49,675 bases of DNA from JBQTHI01 sp052390035. Its GTDB lineage: Bacteria; Actinomycetota; Acidimicrobiia; Spongiisociales; ZC4RG35. The DNA lies in NCBI GenBank assembly GCA_052390035.1, contig JBQTHI010000060.1, forward strand, positions 1 through 49,675. The letters are read 5' to 3'. This document shows, piece after piece, positions 16,149 to 24,204 of the stretch. The translations under genes and the position numbers were made by a program. Under the pieces are notes generated by a model. The model made no database searches and was not told where the DNA came from. It saw only the letters and a program-made list of their open reading frames with translations. Positions within the stretch are counted from its first letter, which is position 1. Every line of letters starts with the position of its first letter.

Positions 16149-17182
16149 CAGTCCGGGCCGGGAGCGCCATAGGCCCGGCGACGATGGGCCTGCCAGCCTC
16201 CGATGAGAAGTGCGGAGAGCACCAGCAGACCCTGGATCACGGCGCCGAGCGATGAGTCAAGGTCCAACCGAAGCTGCAGCTGCGATGAGCCCACCGAAAC
16301 AGCTGCAAAGAAAAGCGCAACCGGCGCTACCCAGACCGCGTTCATTCGGGCTAGCAACACCACGAGGATGGCGAGGAAGCCGCGTCCCCCGGCGATTGCC
16401 GGGACGAGCTTGTGTTGGAGGCCTGTGACTAGCAATCCACCGGCCAGTCCGGCCAGACCTCCTCCAGCCAGAAACGCCCGTAGCATGGTGGCATCGGCGG
16501 GTACGCCCAGGAGCCGTGCGCTGGTTGGGTTGGAACCGACCGCCTTCAGGCGCAGCCCGAACCGGGTCCCCGCCAGCAGGTATCCGACCCCGACCAGCAC
16601 GACCACCATGACGGCCAGGGCAACTAAAGAAAGGCGGGTGTCTCCCATCGTCGGCAGCCAGGTTTCCGGGCGGAAGGGTTCCGTGCCAGAGGTCGATGCC
16701 ACCCCGGTCCGTTTCCAGGGACCGATGACCAGATAGGTGGCGAGGGCTTGGGCCACAAATCCGAGTCCGATCCCCCCGAAGATCTCATTCACCTTCCCCT
16801 TGACCTTGAGCATCCCGGCAGCGAGACCCCAAACGGCTCCCCCGACAGCGCCGGCGACCAAAACCAACGGCAATACCAGCCAGGGCCCTCCTGGCACGGC
16901 GCGGGCGACCCATGACGAGATGATCGCCCCGGCAATGATCTGACCCTCAACGCCGATGTTCCAGAGTCCGGCGCGGAATGTGACCACCAGCCCGGCGGCG
17001 GCGATGGCCAGCGGAACCCACGCCACCAACGTGTCTGCCAAACGTGTGGTGCCGCTAAATGCCCCTTCTCCAATCAGCCTGATCGCTTCGACGGGGGGTG
17101 CCCCACCTAGCAATAGGAGAACCGACGTCACTCCGAGCGACGCCAACAGCGGGAGCAACCAGCCCAACACCCTTCTTGTCAC
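16148..17182 (-). CDS. ABC transporter permease, BMP/nucleoside-type, subunit 1
   Basis: A 344-residue permease of the BPD_transp_2 family, the longer partner of the pair (YufP-like). Features include the periplasmic GEGAFSGTTRLADTLVAWVP stretch, TFRAGLWNIGVEGQIIAGAI and the FGLRLKAVGSNPTSARLLGV loop that contacts the ATPase. About nine hydrophobic segments are seen. It begins with GTG at 17182, and this start overlaps the ATPase stop by four bases (GTGA), so translation is coupled. Order in the operon is binding protein, ATPase, permease 1, permease 2, the standard layout for this class. Confidence 0.92.
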   Translation of the reverse strand: MTRRVLGWLLPLLASLGVTSVLLLLGGAPPVEAIRLIGEGAFSGTTRLADTLVAWVPLAIAAAGLVVTFRAGLWNIGVEGQIIAGAIISSWVARAVPGGPWLVLPLVLVAGAVGGAVWGLAAGMLKVKGKVNEIFGGIGLGFVAQALATYLVIGPWKRTGVASTSGTEPFRPETWLPTMGDTRLSLVALAVMVVVLVGVGYLLAGTRFGLRLKAVGSNPTSARLLGVPADATMLRAFLAGGGLAGLAGGLLVTGLQHKLVPAIAGGRGFLAILVVLLARMNAVWVAPVALFFAAVSVGSSQLQLRLDLDSSLGAVIQGLLVLSALLIGGWQAHRRRAYGAPGPD

Positions 17183-18633
17183 ACGCCTACCTTGCCCCCG
17201 ATCATTGACCCGATTTCTTCGGCGGAGGTCGAGGTGGTGTTGCGCTCGGCGATAACCCTTCCATCGAAGCAGACCAGCACCCGGTCGGAATAGGTGAGGA
17301 TCTCGTCGAGGTCGGAGGAGGCGAACATGATGGCCGTGCCATCGCGCCTTCGGGCGAGCAGCTTCGACCAGATGTAGGCCGCCGATTCCAGATCGAGTCC
17401 CCGGGTTGGATGTTCCATCAAGAGAAGGCGAAGGCGGTGGGGAAGGAGGGCCAGCAGCAGGCGTTGCTGGTTTCCGCCCGACAGCTCCTCGGCCAGCGTG
17501 GCTGGTTTCCCTTGGATGCGGAAGGCGGTGATACTCTCGGCACAGCGGTTCTCCGACTTCGACCAGTCAATGATCAGCCGCTGACCATCGGCAAGCTCGA
17601 GGTGCTCGGCCGCCGACAGTCCGGCGATAAGCCCCTCCTCCAGGCGGCCACCGGGGAGTAGTCCGACACCCGCCTTGGCGAACTTGGCGGCGGATTTGTG
17701 GGTGAGGTCGGCGCCGTCGATTAGGACGCGCCCCTGACGAAGCGAGGCTCGTCCGGCCAGCGATCGCAGAAGCGAGCCTTGACCACTCCCCTCCAGGCCG
17801 GCAACACCCACCACTTCCGCCGTCTGTAGTTGCAGGTCAACACTCCTTATCGCCCCTCGACCTACTCCGGCCGACGCCCCCTTCAGCTCGGCCACCACCG
17901 CCCCGACGGCGTTCACCGGGGTACGGGTGGGCGACGACGAGGCGGTCTGATCGAACATCAGTTGCACCAACTCGTTTTCGGGGCGGGGCAGACTGGCACT
18001 CCCGGCCACACGGCCATGGCGCATCACCGTCACAGATCGGCAGAGCTCGTTGACTTCTTCGAGCTTGTGGGAGACAAAGAGCACGATCAGTCCGTCTTCC
18101 GCCAGCCGCCGCAGCGCCGCGAACAGCTCGATTCGTTGGGTGGCGCTGATGCCTCCGGTCGGCTCGTCGAGAATGAGGACTCGACAGCCTGATTCGAGCA
18201 GCCTCACCACCTCCAGTTGCTGGCGCTCCCCCACCGAGAGAGTTCTGGTGATCGCCTCCGGGTTCACTCTGAAGCCGAGCCGCTCCCCCGCCGCCGTCAT
18301 TCGATCGCCTGCCTCGGATAGCGACCAGCCACTCCCTAGCCGGAAGTTCTCTCGATTGGTGAACGGCAGGCAGACCAAGGGCTCTTGGTGGAGCATTCCA
18401 ATCCCCGCCCGGAGGGCTTCACGCGGCGAGCCCAACTCGACGGGTCGGCCCTCAAAGGACACGGACCCTGCATCGGGCAGGACCAGTCCCGACAGGATCT
18501 TCATCAGCGTCGACTTACCGGCGCCGTTTTCACCTAGAACGGCGTGCAGTGATCCGGCGGCCAGTTCTAAGTCGACCGAATCGTTGGCGAGAAGGTCGCC
18601 AAACCTCTTCGTTATGCCATGGACGGAGAGCAC
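17179..18633 (-). CDS. ABC transporter ATPase with two nucleotide-binding domains
   Basis: A 484-residue double ATPase like those of ribose- and nucleoside-type importers. Domain 1 is complete: Walker A GENGAGKST (34-42), Q-loop MLHQEP, signature LSVGERQQ (132-139) and Walker B LILDEPT (153-159), then the switch His in VSHKLEE. Domain 2 is degenerate at Walker A: GLEGSGQGS (279-287) has Gln285 in place of the lysine, though the signature LSGGNQQ is kept and Walker B reads LLLMEHPTRGLD. A weak second site is common in this class. It starts with GTG, eight bases after the binding-protein stop. Confidence 0.92.
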   Translation of the reverse strand: MLSVHGITKRFGDLLANDSVDLELAAGSLHAVLGENGAGKSTLMKILSGLVLPDAGSVSFEGRPVELGSPREALRAGIGMLHQEPLVCLPFTNRENFRLGSGWSLSEAGDRMTAAGERLGFRVNPEAITRTLSVGERQQLEVVRLLESGCRVLILDEPTGGISATQRIELFAALRRLAEDGLIVLFVSHKLEEVNELCRSVTVMRHGRVAGSASLPRPENELVQLMFDQTASSSPTRTPVNAVGAVVAELKGASAGVGRGAIRSVDLQLQTAEVVGVAGLEGSGQGSLLRSLAGRASLRQGRVLIDGADLTHKSAAKFAKAGVGLLPGGRLEEGLIAGLSAAEHLELADGQRLIIDWSKSENRCAESITAFRIQGKPATLAEELSGGNQQRLLLALLPHRLRLLLMEHPTRGLDLESAAYIWSKLLARRRDGTAIMFASSDLDEILTYSDRVLVCFDGRVIAERNTTSTSAEEIGSMIGGKVGV

Positions 18634-18641
18634 TTAAGTGC

Positions 18642-19925
18642 TCACTCGGCGCTGGAGGCGCCTTCCATTCCCTGCAGTAGTTGAGGCAAATACCATATCT
18701 GATGTTGGGTTGCGGTCTCGCCCTCGGCCAAAAACGCACTGCCATCCTGGAGATTGAGCGGCCCGGCCCACAGGTTGACCGAGCCGTCGCCCAGACCGGC
18801 GATGAAGGTGTCGAGGGAGGTCGCTTGCTCGTCGGTTAGACCCTCACCCTTGACGAATCCCACCATCGAGGTGTCCGGATCGTTGATGTCGGACCAATCC
18901 GGTCCGAGCCAACGCCACTCGGCCATGAAGGAACCGTCGACCACCGACTGCGCAGTTTCGAGGTAGGAAGGTCCCCAGTTGAAGAACGGCACCCCGAGGC
19001 ACACATCTTCGGCCTGGTCGCAGGCGTCGCGGAAATCATATGGAATGGCCCATATGCCTTCACCACCTTCGGCTCGTTGCCCGACCCTGACCAGGGCTTC
19101 AGTGGTGTCGATCCCCGAGATCAAGACGTCGGCTCCGCCGTCGAGGAAGGCGTTGGAAACCTGGGTGGGATCGAGAGTGATGCCAGGGATGTGGAACCAG
19201 AAACCAATCCAATTGACAGCAAACCGGAGACCGGCCGGATCTTCGCCCCGCAGGTTCTCGTAGCAATAGCGCGCGCCGAGATAGGCGGAACTGGCGAGGC
19301 GTCGGGTCTCGTCGTTGATCAGCGGCCCGACATAACCGATCGACCCGGTGGTGGTCTTCAGGGCGGCGGCGCATCCCGCGATCATCTTCCCGTACTCCAT
19401 CTCTCCCATGATGTTTCCGAGGTTGGTCAGGTCCGCCCGGTAATCCTCTCCTTCTGCCCAGGCGTTGTCGCCCGACGACCAGATCATCGGGACTTCGGGG
19501 TGGTTGGCGGCTCCGGTGAGGATCCCATCCTTCATGTCGTCCGAGGTGGCGAAGATGAGATCGGCGCCCCCGGCCACCATGTCGTCGACCACCTGTTCGA
19601 CCGGGGTATCCGGCCGGTCGGCCACGTTGACCTTATCGAGAACGATCATTTCGGCGCCGAGGGCGTCCACCACGTATTGCCCAGCTTCGTAGTGGGCCTG
19701 CGACCATCCATGATCATCTTGGGGGCCGACCAGGATCATCCCGAAGGTGAGCTGGGCCGCCGTTGTTTCGGTCGGCGCGGTGGTTTCCGGAGGGGCGGCG
19801 GTGGTGGCCGGGGGCGCCGTGGTGGCAGGGGGGGCGGCGGTGGTCTCGGACGCGGTCCCACCACAAGCGACCACGACCACCATCAGCGCGACCGTCATTG
19901 TCAGCCGGCGTTGCCGCTGGATCAT
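18642..19925 (-). CDS. BMP-family ABC transporter substrate-binding lipoprotein
   Basis: A 427-residue lipoprotein of the BMP/PnrA-like family, the solute receptor for the importer encoded by the next three genes. The signal peptide ends in VVVVAC with the lipid-anchored Cys at 21, followed by a repetitive Thr/Pro/Ala linker to about residue 58. The mature domain opens TFGMILVGPQDDHGWSQAHY, the usual BMP start, and includes GGADLIFATSDDMKDGIL and GSIGYVGPLINDETRR. ATG 19925 is preceded by GGGAGG with 7 bases of spacing, one of the clearest ribosome sites here; longer frames up to 20168 are rejected. BMP proteins often bind purine nucleosides, but the ligand is not certain. Confidence 0.93.
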   Translation of the reverse strand: MIQRQRRLTMTVALMVVVVACGGTASETTAAPPATTAPPATTAAPPETTAPTETTAAQLTFGMILVGPQDDHGWSQAHYEAGQYVVDALGAEMIVLDKVNVADRPDTPVEQVVDDMVAGGADLIFATSDDMKDGILTGAANHPEVPMIWSSGDNAWAEGEDYRADLTNLGNIMGEMEYGKMIAGCAAALKTTTGSIGYVGPLINDETRRLASSAYLGARYCYENLRGEDPAGLRFAVNWIGFWFHIPGITLDPTQVSNAFLDGGADVLISGIDTTEALVRVGQRAEGGEGIWAIPYDFRDACDQAEDVCLGVPFFNWGPSYLETAQSVVDGSFMAEWRWLGPDWSDINDPDTSMVGFVKGEGLTDEQATSLDTFIAGLGDGSVNLWAGPLNLQDGSAFLAEGETATQHQIWYLPQLLQGMEGASSAE

Positions 19926-19932
19926 GTTCTTT

Positions 19933-19959
19933 CCTCCCATCGGGGTTCTTGGCATCCTA
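19933..19959 (-). promoter_or_regulatory. Putative promoter and ribosome site of the ABC importer operon
   Basis: Minus-strand TAGGAT (19959-19954) could be a -10 box giving a leader of about 22 bases that contains GGGAGG (19938-19933), 7 bases before the ATG. Unlike most genes in the window this start has a real Shine-Dalgarno sequence. Two CCTAGG hexamers about 24 bases apart flank the region; their meaning is unknown. Confidence 0.4.
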
Positions 19960-20005
19960 GGTTGGCGCCATCTGGGTGAGTCGAGCCCTAGGCCAAGCGC
20001 AAGGC

Positions 20006-21637
20006 TCAGCCTCGGACCAGTTTCATCACCCGCCCATCGGCGACTGTCACATAGATCTCCGAGGTGGAGTCGACTCCCAACGACGTGACCTGGCCTAGCG
20101 AGCCGAGGTCGGCCCACTCTTTGTAGTCGGCGATCCCCGATCCGACATAGCGAAAGGAACGCACCCATCCGGAGCAGTAGTCGCTGAAGAAGTAGGCGCC
20201 GTTCAACTCGGGAAGGGCAGACCCCCGGTACACATATCCACCGGTTATCGAGCAGCCGTCGGAGTGGGTGTACTCATAAACCGGGGCGACGAAGTTCCCA
20301 TCACATGCCGGGCCGGACCGGCAAAGAGTTCCCTCTAGCACCGGCCAACCGAGGTTGGCGCCGGCCGAACCGGTCGTGAGGACGGTCACCTCCTCCCGGG
20401 CACCCTGGCCAACGTCGGCGACGTAGAGATTGGTTCCGTCCCAGGCGTTCCGCCACGGGTTGCGGACCCCTTTGGCCCATATCTCGGCGCCCGGTGAAGG
20501 CAGCTCGACGTCCATCCGCAGGATTGAACCGAGCAGGCTGTTCGGATTCTGTCCGTTTTGGAACTGGTCGTTGGACCCGCCTCCGTCCCCCATGGCAATG
20601 TAGAGGATCCCGTCAGGCCCGAACCCCAGCCAGCCACCATTGTGGTTCGAGGCCGGCTGGTCGACGAACAGCAACTGACGGGCCGTCGTCGGATAGGCCA
20701 CGTCGGGATCGGCGCCGTTCGCCCGGTATTCAACGACACGGGTGTCCCCCGCGTTGTCGGTGTAATTGACGAATAGCCGCCCGTTGGTGGCGTATTGCGG
20801 GTGGAATGCCAACCCGAGCAGACCTTGCTCGCCACCGAAGCGGACCAGGTCGCGGATGTCGAGGAAGGGAGCAGCAAGGCGGGATCCGCCCTGGATAATC
20901 CAGATCCGGCCAGGTTGATCGACCACAAACAGCCGGGTGTCACCGGGTGGCGACGCCACGAACAAGGGCTGTTCGAACCCTCCTCCTACCTCAAGCGCCG
21001 CCAGTTTCGTCAAACGGGGTGGAGGAACTATGAGCGGCAGACCAAAGCTCCGGGCGAGGAAGGTGGCCATTTGGTCGCGGAGGACCTGGTCGTATGGGCA
21101 ATAACGCCCACCGCCACAACCCGCCGTGACACCAAGGAGAAAGATTCGCTCGACCGCCCCGGTGAAGAATTGTTGGTCGGGGACGTCCGTGAAGGTGGCC
21201 AGGTATGGCGCCGGCGTCTCCCCCAGGGCGCGCATTAATAGCACCGACATTTCTCCCCGGCTGATTGGATTGGCGGGCCGGTAGCTGCCGTCGGGATAAC
21301 CGGTGGTGATACCGAGTTGGGCGATGCGCTCGACGTGGCCGGTGTACCACTGGCCGGCCGGCACGTCCGGGAAGGTGCCCCGATGGGCGATGGGCGACTC
21401 ACCCAAGGCCCTGATCAGGAACACCGCCATTTCTGCTCTGGTCACCGCCTGGGACGGGCAATACAGACCGGTGCCGCATCCGCTGGTGATCCCGGCGGCG
21501 GCGATGGCTTCGATCGCCGCCTCGTGGAGGTTGCCGTCGTCGTCGACGAAGGTCCCACCCGGTGGAAGGGTTTGGGCTACCGCCGGCGATGCCAGCACGA
21601 GCAGAATGAGGACGGTCATCACTCTTCTTGCGTACAT
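20006..21637 (-). CDS. Secreted SLH-repeat protein with glucose/sorbosone dehydrogenase-like propeller
   Basis: A 543-residue exported protein. Residues 1-21 are a signal peptide ending in ASPAVAQ. Three S-layer homology-like repeats follow (about 28-78, 88-139, 148-198), each with the SRGEM/TRAEM-type motif (TRAEMAVFLIRALGE, SRGEMSVLLMRALGE, LRDQMATFLARSFGL). From about 210 to the end is a beta-propeller of the GSDH family, with GEQGLLGLAFHPQYATNG, NHNGGWLGFGPDGILYIAMG and GVRNPWRNAWD. Such propellers oxidise sugars with PQQ in characterised members. The SLH part probably anchors it to the cell wall. This domain pair is common in Acidimicrobiia, which supports the taxonomic guess. Confidence 0.88.
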   Translation of the reverse strand: MYARRVMTVLILLVLASPAVAQTLPPGGTFVDDDGNLHEAAIEAIAAAGITSGCGTGLYCPSQAVTRAEMAVFLIRALGESPIAHRGTFPDVPAGQWYTGHVERIAQLGITTGYPDGSYRPANPISRGEMSVLLMRALGETPAPYLATFTDVPDQQFFTGAVERIFLLGVTAGCGGGRYCPYDQVLRDQMATFLARSFGLPLIVPPPRLTKLAALEVGGGFEQPLFVASPPGDTRLFVVDQPGRIWIIQGGSRLAAPFLDIRDLVRFGGEQGLLGLAFHPQYATNGRLFVNYTDNAGDTRVVEYRANGADPDVAYPTTARQLLFVDQPASNHNGGWLGFGPDGILYIAMGDGGGSNDQFQNGQNPNSLLGSILRMDVELPSPGAEIWAKGVRNPWRNAWDGTNLYVADVGQGAREEVTVLTTGSAGANLGWPVLEGTLCRSGPACDGNFVAPVYEYTHSDGCSITGGYVYRGSALPELNGAYFFSDYCSGWVRSFRYVGSGIADYKEWADLGSLGQVTSLGVDSTSEIYVTVADGRVMKLVRG

Positions 21638-21660
21638 GTCGACCGGATACTGGTCGGTGC

Positions 21661-22767
21661 CTAGGCCGTAAGGGGATGGTCGAATAGACCCATACGATCG
21701 AACACCACTCGGCCGGCCCTGACTCCGGCTAGCGGCGTCGACAGTGTCTCCACTGCTGCCGCTGGATCCTGTTCGAATACCACCAGGTCGGCGCTGGCCC
21801 CGGGGGTGAGGGCTGGGATGCCCAGATACCTATAGGCAGCCGGTCCGGCGGCCGCCACGGCGGCCTCCCCGTCGAGCCCATAGTGGCGCAACCGCGCTAC
21901 CTCTTTGGCTACGTGTCCGTGAGGAAGCCCGAGATCGGTGCCTGCCATCACGTTCACCCCTACTTCCGGCGCTGCCCTCAACAAGGCGTTCATGTTCTCG
22001 AGTCCGGCTCCCAGCACCCGCGAGGCGGTAGAGCCGGCGGTGAAACCCGCCAGCACCAATTCGGTGTTGGCCACCGTGGGCACCCATGCCCCTCCCCTGA
22101 GGCCGAGCGACTCGAGGTCGGCTTCGGTCAAATACAGCCCGTGTTCGATCGAGTCGACCCCCGCCCGCACCGCCATGCTCGGAACCTCCGGTGCCATGGT
22201 GTGGATCGCCACTTTGGCTCCCCCGGCGTGGGCGATCGTGACGGCCTGGGCCAAGGTTTGTTCCCCGAAACTGATTACCGGGCCACGGCCCTTTTGCGGC
22301 CAATCGCCGACCAGCTTGATCCATCCACCGCGGGTGTCGGCTCCGGCGATGGCGGCCGACAGCCCGGCATCGTCAGTTTCCACCGCAAACCCGGGGAAGT
22401 AGCCGTGAGCACCGGTGATGATCCGGCCGGCGGCTGAGATGTGTGGCCGGTCCGATTCAGGGTTATCTAGCAGGCTGAGCACCGCGGTGTCCCGCCAGCC
22501 TTTGTCTATTACCAGGAAGACCCCGTGGCTGAGCTGGGCAAAGGTCCGGCGCCGGATCGCCTCGGGTTCGCCGCCGTGATCGACCTCGGCCAGGGAGTCG
22601 GCGGCCAGATGGGCGTGGCAGTCGGCCAAACCCGGCAATACCCAGAGGTGGGTTAGGTCGACACTTCGCTGAGCCGATGCATCCGGGGTGACGAAGTGGC
22701 CGTTGCTGATCTGGAGGCGGACCGGTCCACCCTCACCGGCCCTTACCTCGAGGACTGTCCCCTCCAT
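21661..22767 (-). CDS. Amidohydrolase superfamily metal-dependent hydrolase
   Basis: A 368-residue hydrolase of the imidazolonepropionase/prolidase-like branch. Metal and active-site residues are visible: H51 and H53 in GLADCHAHLA, a candidate carbamylated lysine K151 in GGWIKLVGDW, H189 in KVAIHTMAPE, H209 in GVDSIEHGLYL, and D278 in VMAGTDLGLPHG. The final strand GASADLVVFEQDP is typical of the family's composite beta sandwich. GTG at 22770 directly precedes ATG 22767; ATG is preferred. A TAGGTT box lies 8 bases upstream. It stands alone and is divergent from the first S41 protease gene. The substrate, probably a cyclic amide or dipeptide-like compound, is unknown. Confidence 0.87.
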   Translation of the reverse strand: MEGTVLEVRAGEGGPVRLQISNGHFVTPDASAQRSVDLTHLWVLPGLADCHAHLAADSLAEVDHGGEPEAIRRRTFAQLSHGVFLVIDKGWRDTAVLSLLDNPESDRPHISAAGRIITGAHGYFPGFAVETDDAGLSAAIAGADTRGGWIKLVGDWPQKGRGPVISFGEQTLAQAVTIAHAGGAKVAIHTMAPEVPSMAVRAGVDSIEHGLYLTEADLESLGLRGGAWVPTVANTELVLAGFTAGSTASRVLGAGLENMNALLRAAPEVGVNVMAGTDLGLPHGHVAKEVARLRHYGLDGEAAVAAAGPAAYRYLGIPALTPGASADLVVFEQDPAAAVETLSTPLAGVRAGRVVFDRMGLFDHPLTA

Positions 22768-22775
22768 CACCGGAC

Positions 22776-22781
22776 AACCTA
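22776..22781 (-). promoter_or_regulatory. Putative leaderless -10 box for the amidohydrolase gene
   Basis: Minus-strand TAGGTT, 8 bases before ATG 22767 (5 before the GTG at 22770). Confidence 0.35.
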
Positions 22782-22807
22782 ATCAGGGCTGTTACCGCCC
22801 GACCAGA

Positions 22808-24178
22808 ATGAGCCGACTAATGCGGCGCTCCCTCCTTGGAATGGTTGTGGTGATGGCGTCCTGCGGCTCGCCGGCTGCTGTCAGCACCACTGCTCCGCCT
22901 CAGGTTGGCACCCTGCCGGTCGTGACGACTATTCCCGAGACGCTTGCGATCACCATCACCGGATGCTCGGCACCCCCTGTCCCATTCAGCACTCTGTGTG
23001 AGGTGTTCGATCTGATCGAGGGCAACCATTTCAGCCCTCCGGATCGGGCCACGATGGCGGCCGCGGCCATCGACGGAGCACGGTTGGCGGTCGGTCGGGA
23101 TACTGCCGACCTGCCCCGTTCGCTTCACTGCGCCGTGCCTTCGGTGGAGTTCGAAGGACTCTGTCCCGTGGTCGCGGCGCGTATGGAGGATTCGGCGATA
23201 CCGATCGGCGACCTGATCTACGGTGCCGTCAACTCGATGCTGGCTGGCAGTGTCGATCCCTACACCCTGTACCTTCCGCCGGAAATGTCGGGTGTCGTGG
23301 GGGAAGACGGCATCCTGCCCGGGGTCGGAATGGTGGTAGCGCCCCTCAATGCAGCCGGCTCGCCCTGTGTGCGAGTCGAAGCTGTTTGTCCCTTAGAAGT
23401 GGTGACGGTCCTGCCGGGCTCGGCGGCCGATCAGGCGGGGATGCTCGCAGGTGACCTGGTCAGGGCGGTGGATGGTCAACTTCTGGTTGGGCTCACCTTG
23501 GTCGACGTTTCGGCCCTCCTGGCCGGCGATCCCGGCACAACCGTAAGGCTCGATCTTGAGCGCGGGGGTTCGTCGTTGCAAGCCACTGTCACCAGGACCG
23601 ACGCCGGGCCCTTGCCAGTGGTGGGCGAGATGGTGGGCAATGTGGGTTACCTCCGGATTCCGGAGTTTGGTCTTGACACCCACATCGTCTTCCACGGGTG
23701 GTTGCAGAACCTGATCACCGCCGGCGCCCGCCGGCTGGTTCTCGACCTGCGTGACAACCCGGGAGGCTTCCTCTTCTCCGTCTCGATCATCGGGTCCGAG
23801 TTTGTCTCCAGCGGACTTCTCTATAAGACCCAATCACGCTTTGAAGACCTGGACTACCCGGCGGTCGACGGAGGAATTGCTACCCGTCTGCCGCTGGTGG
23901 TACTGGTAAATGGGGGGAGCGCCTCCGCCGCCGAGATCCTGGCGGCCGCCTTGCAGGAACGGGGCCGGGCGTCGGTCGTTGGCACGGCTACTTTCGGCAA
24001 GAACCTTGTCCAAGCGCCATTTGAGCTGCGCAACGGCGGCATCCTCCGGGTCAGCATCGCCACCTGGACCACACCCAGCGGGGCTTCGGTGGCCGGCACC
24101 GGTGTCGTACCGGATTTGAACGTGGAACTCGAGCCCGAGTTGACCGCGGCCGAACTGGTCGAGCTGTCATCCGGGTAA
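22808..24178 (+). CDS. S41 C-terminal processing peptidase-like lipoprotein (copy 1)
   Basis: A 456-residue exported serine protease of the CtpA/Prc family. The signal sequence MRRSLLGMVVVMASC (from the second Met) ends in a lipobox-like MASC with Cys19. A PDZ domain includes VVTVLPGSAADQAGMLAGDL followed by VRAVDG. The protease core has LVLDLRDNPGG, then the catalytic Ser373 in GGSASAAEILAAALQ and Lys398 in GTATFGKNLVQ, 25 residues apart as in characterised members. Its N-terminal region has four cysteines (GCSAPP, STLCEVF, LHCAVP, GLCPVV) that may form disulfides. ATG 22808 is chosen, ATG 22820 being an alternative; upstream sequence overlaps the amidohydrolase on the other strand. The following gene is a paralog. 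Confidence 0.88.
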   Translation: MSRLMRRSLLGMVVVMASCGSPAAVSTTAPPQVGTLPVVTTIPETLAITITGCSAPPVPFSTLCEVFDLIEGNHFSPPDRATMAAAAIDGARLAVGRDTADLPRSLHCAVPSVEFEGLCPVVAARMEDSAIPIGDLIYGAVNSMLAGSVDPYTLYLPPEMSGVVGEDGILPGVGMVVAPLNAAGSPCVRVEAVCPLEVVTVLPGSAADQAGMLAGDLVRAVDGQLLVGLTLVDVSALLAGDPGTTVRLDLERGGSSLQATVTRTDAGPLPVVGEMVGNVGYLRIPEFGLDTHIVFHGWLQNLITAGARRLVLDLRDNPGGFLFSVSIIGSEFVSSGLLYKTQSRFEDLDYPAVDGGIATRLPLVVLVNGGSASAAEILAAALQERGRASVVGTATFGKNLVQAPFELRNGGILRVSIATWTTPSGASVAGTGVVPDLNVELEPELTAAELVELSSG

Positions 24179-24204
24179 CCACACAGCCTCCGCTTTGGGC
24201 TTGA

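Noticed and set aside
15211..16170. An in-frame upstream extension of maf
   Set aside because: It overlaps the permease gene and encodes Arg/Gly-rich sequence; the Maf family start is at 15210.
19760..19860. Short GC-rich repeats that look like a minisatellite
   Set aside because: They encode the Thr/Pro/Ala linker of the BMP lipoprotein; the repetition is at protein level.
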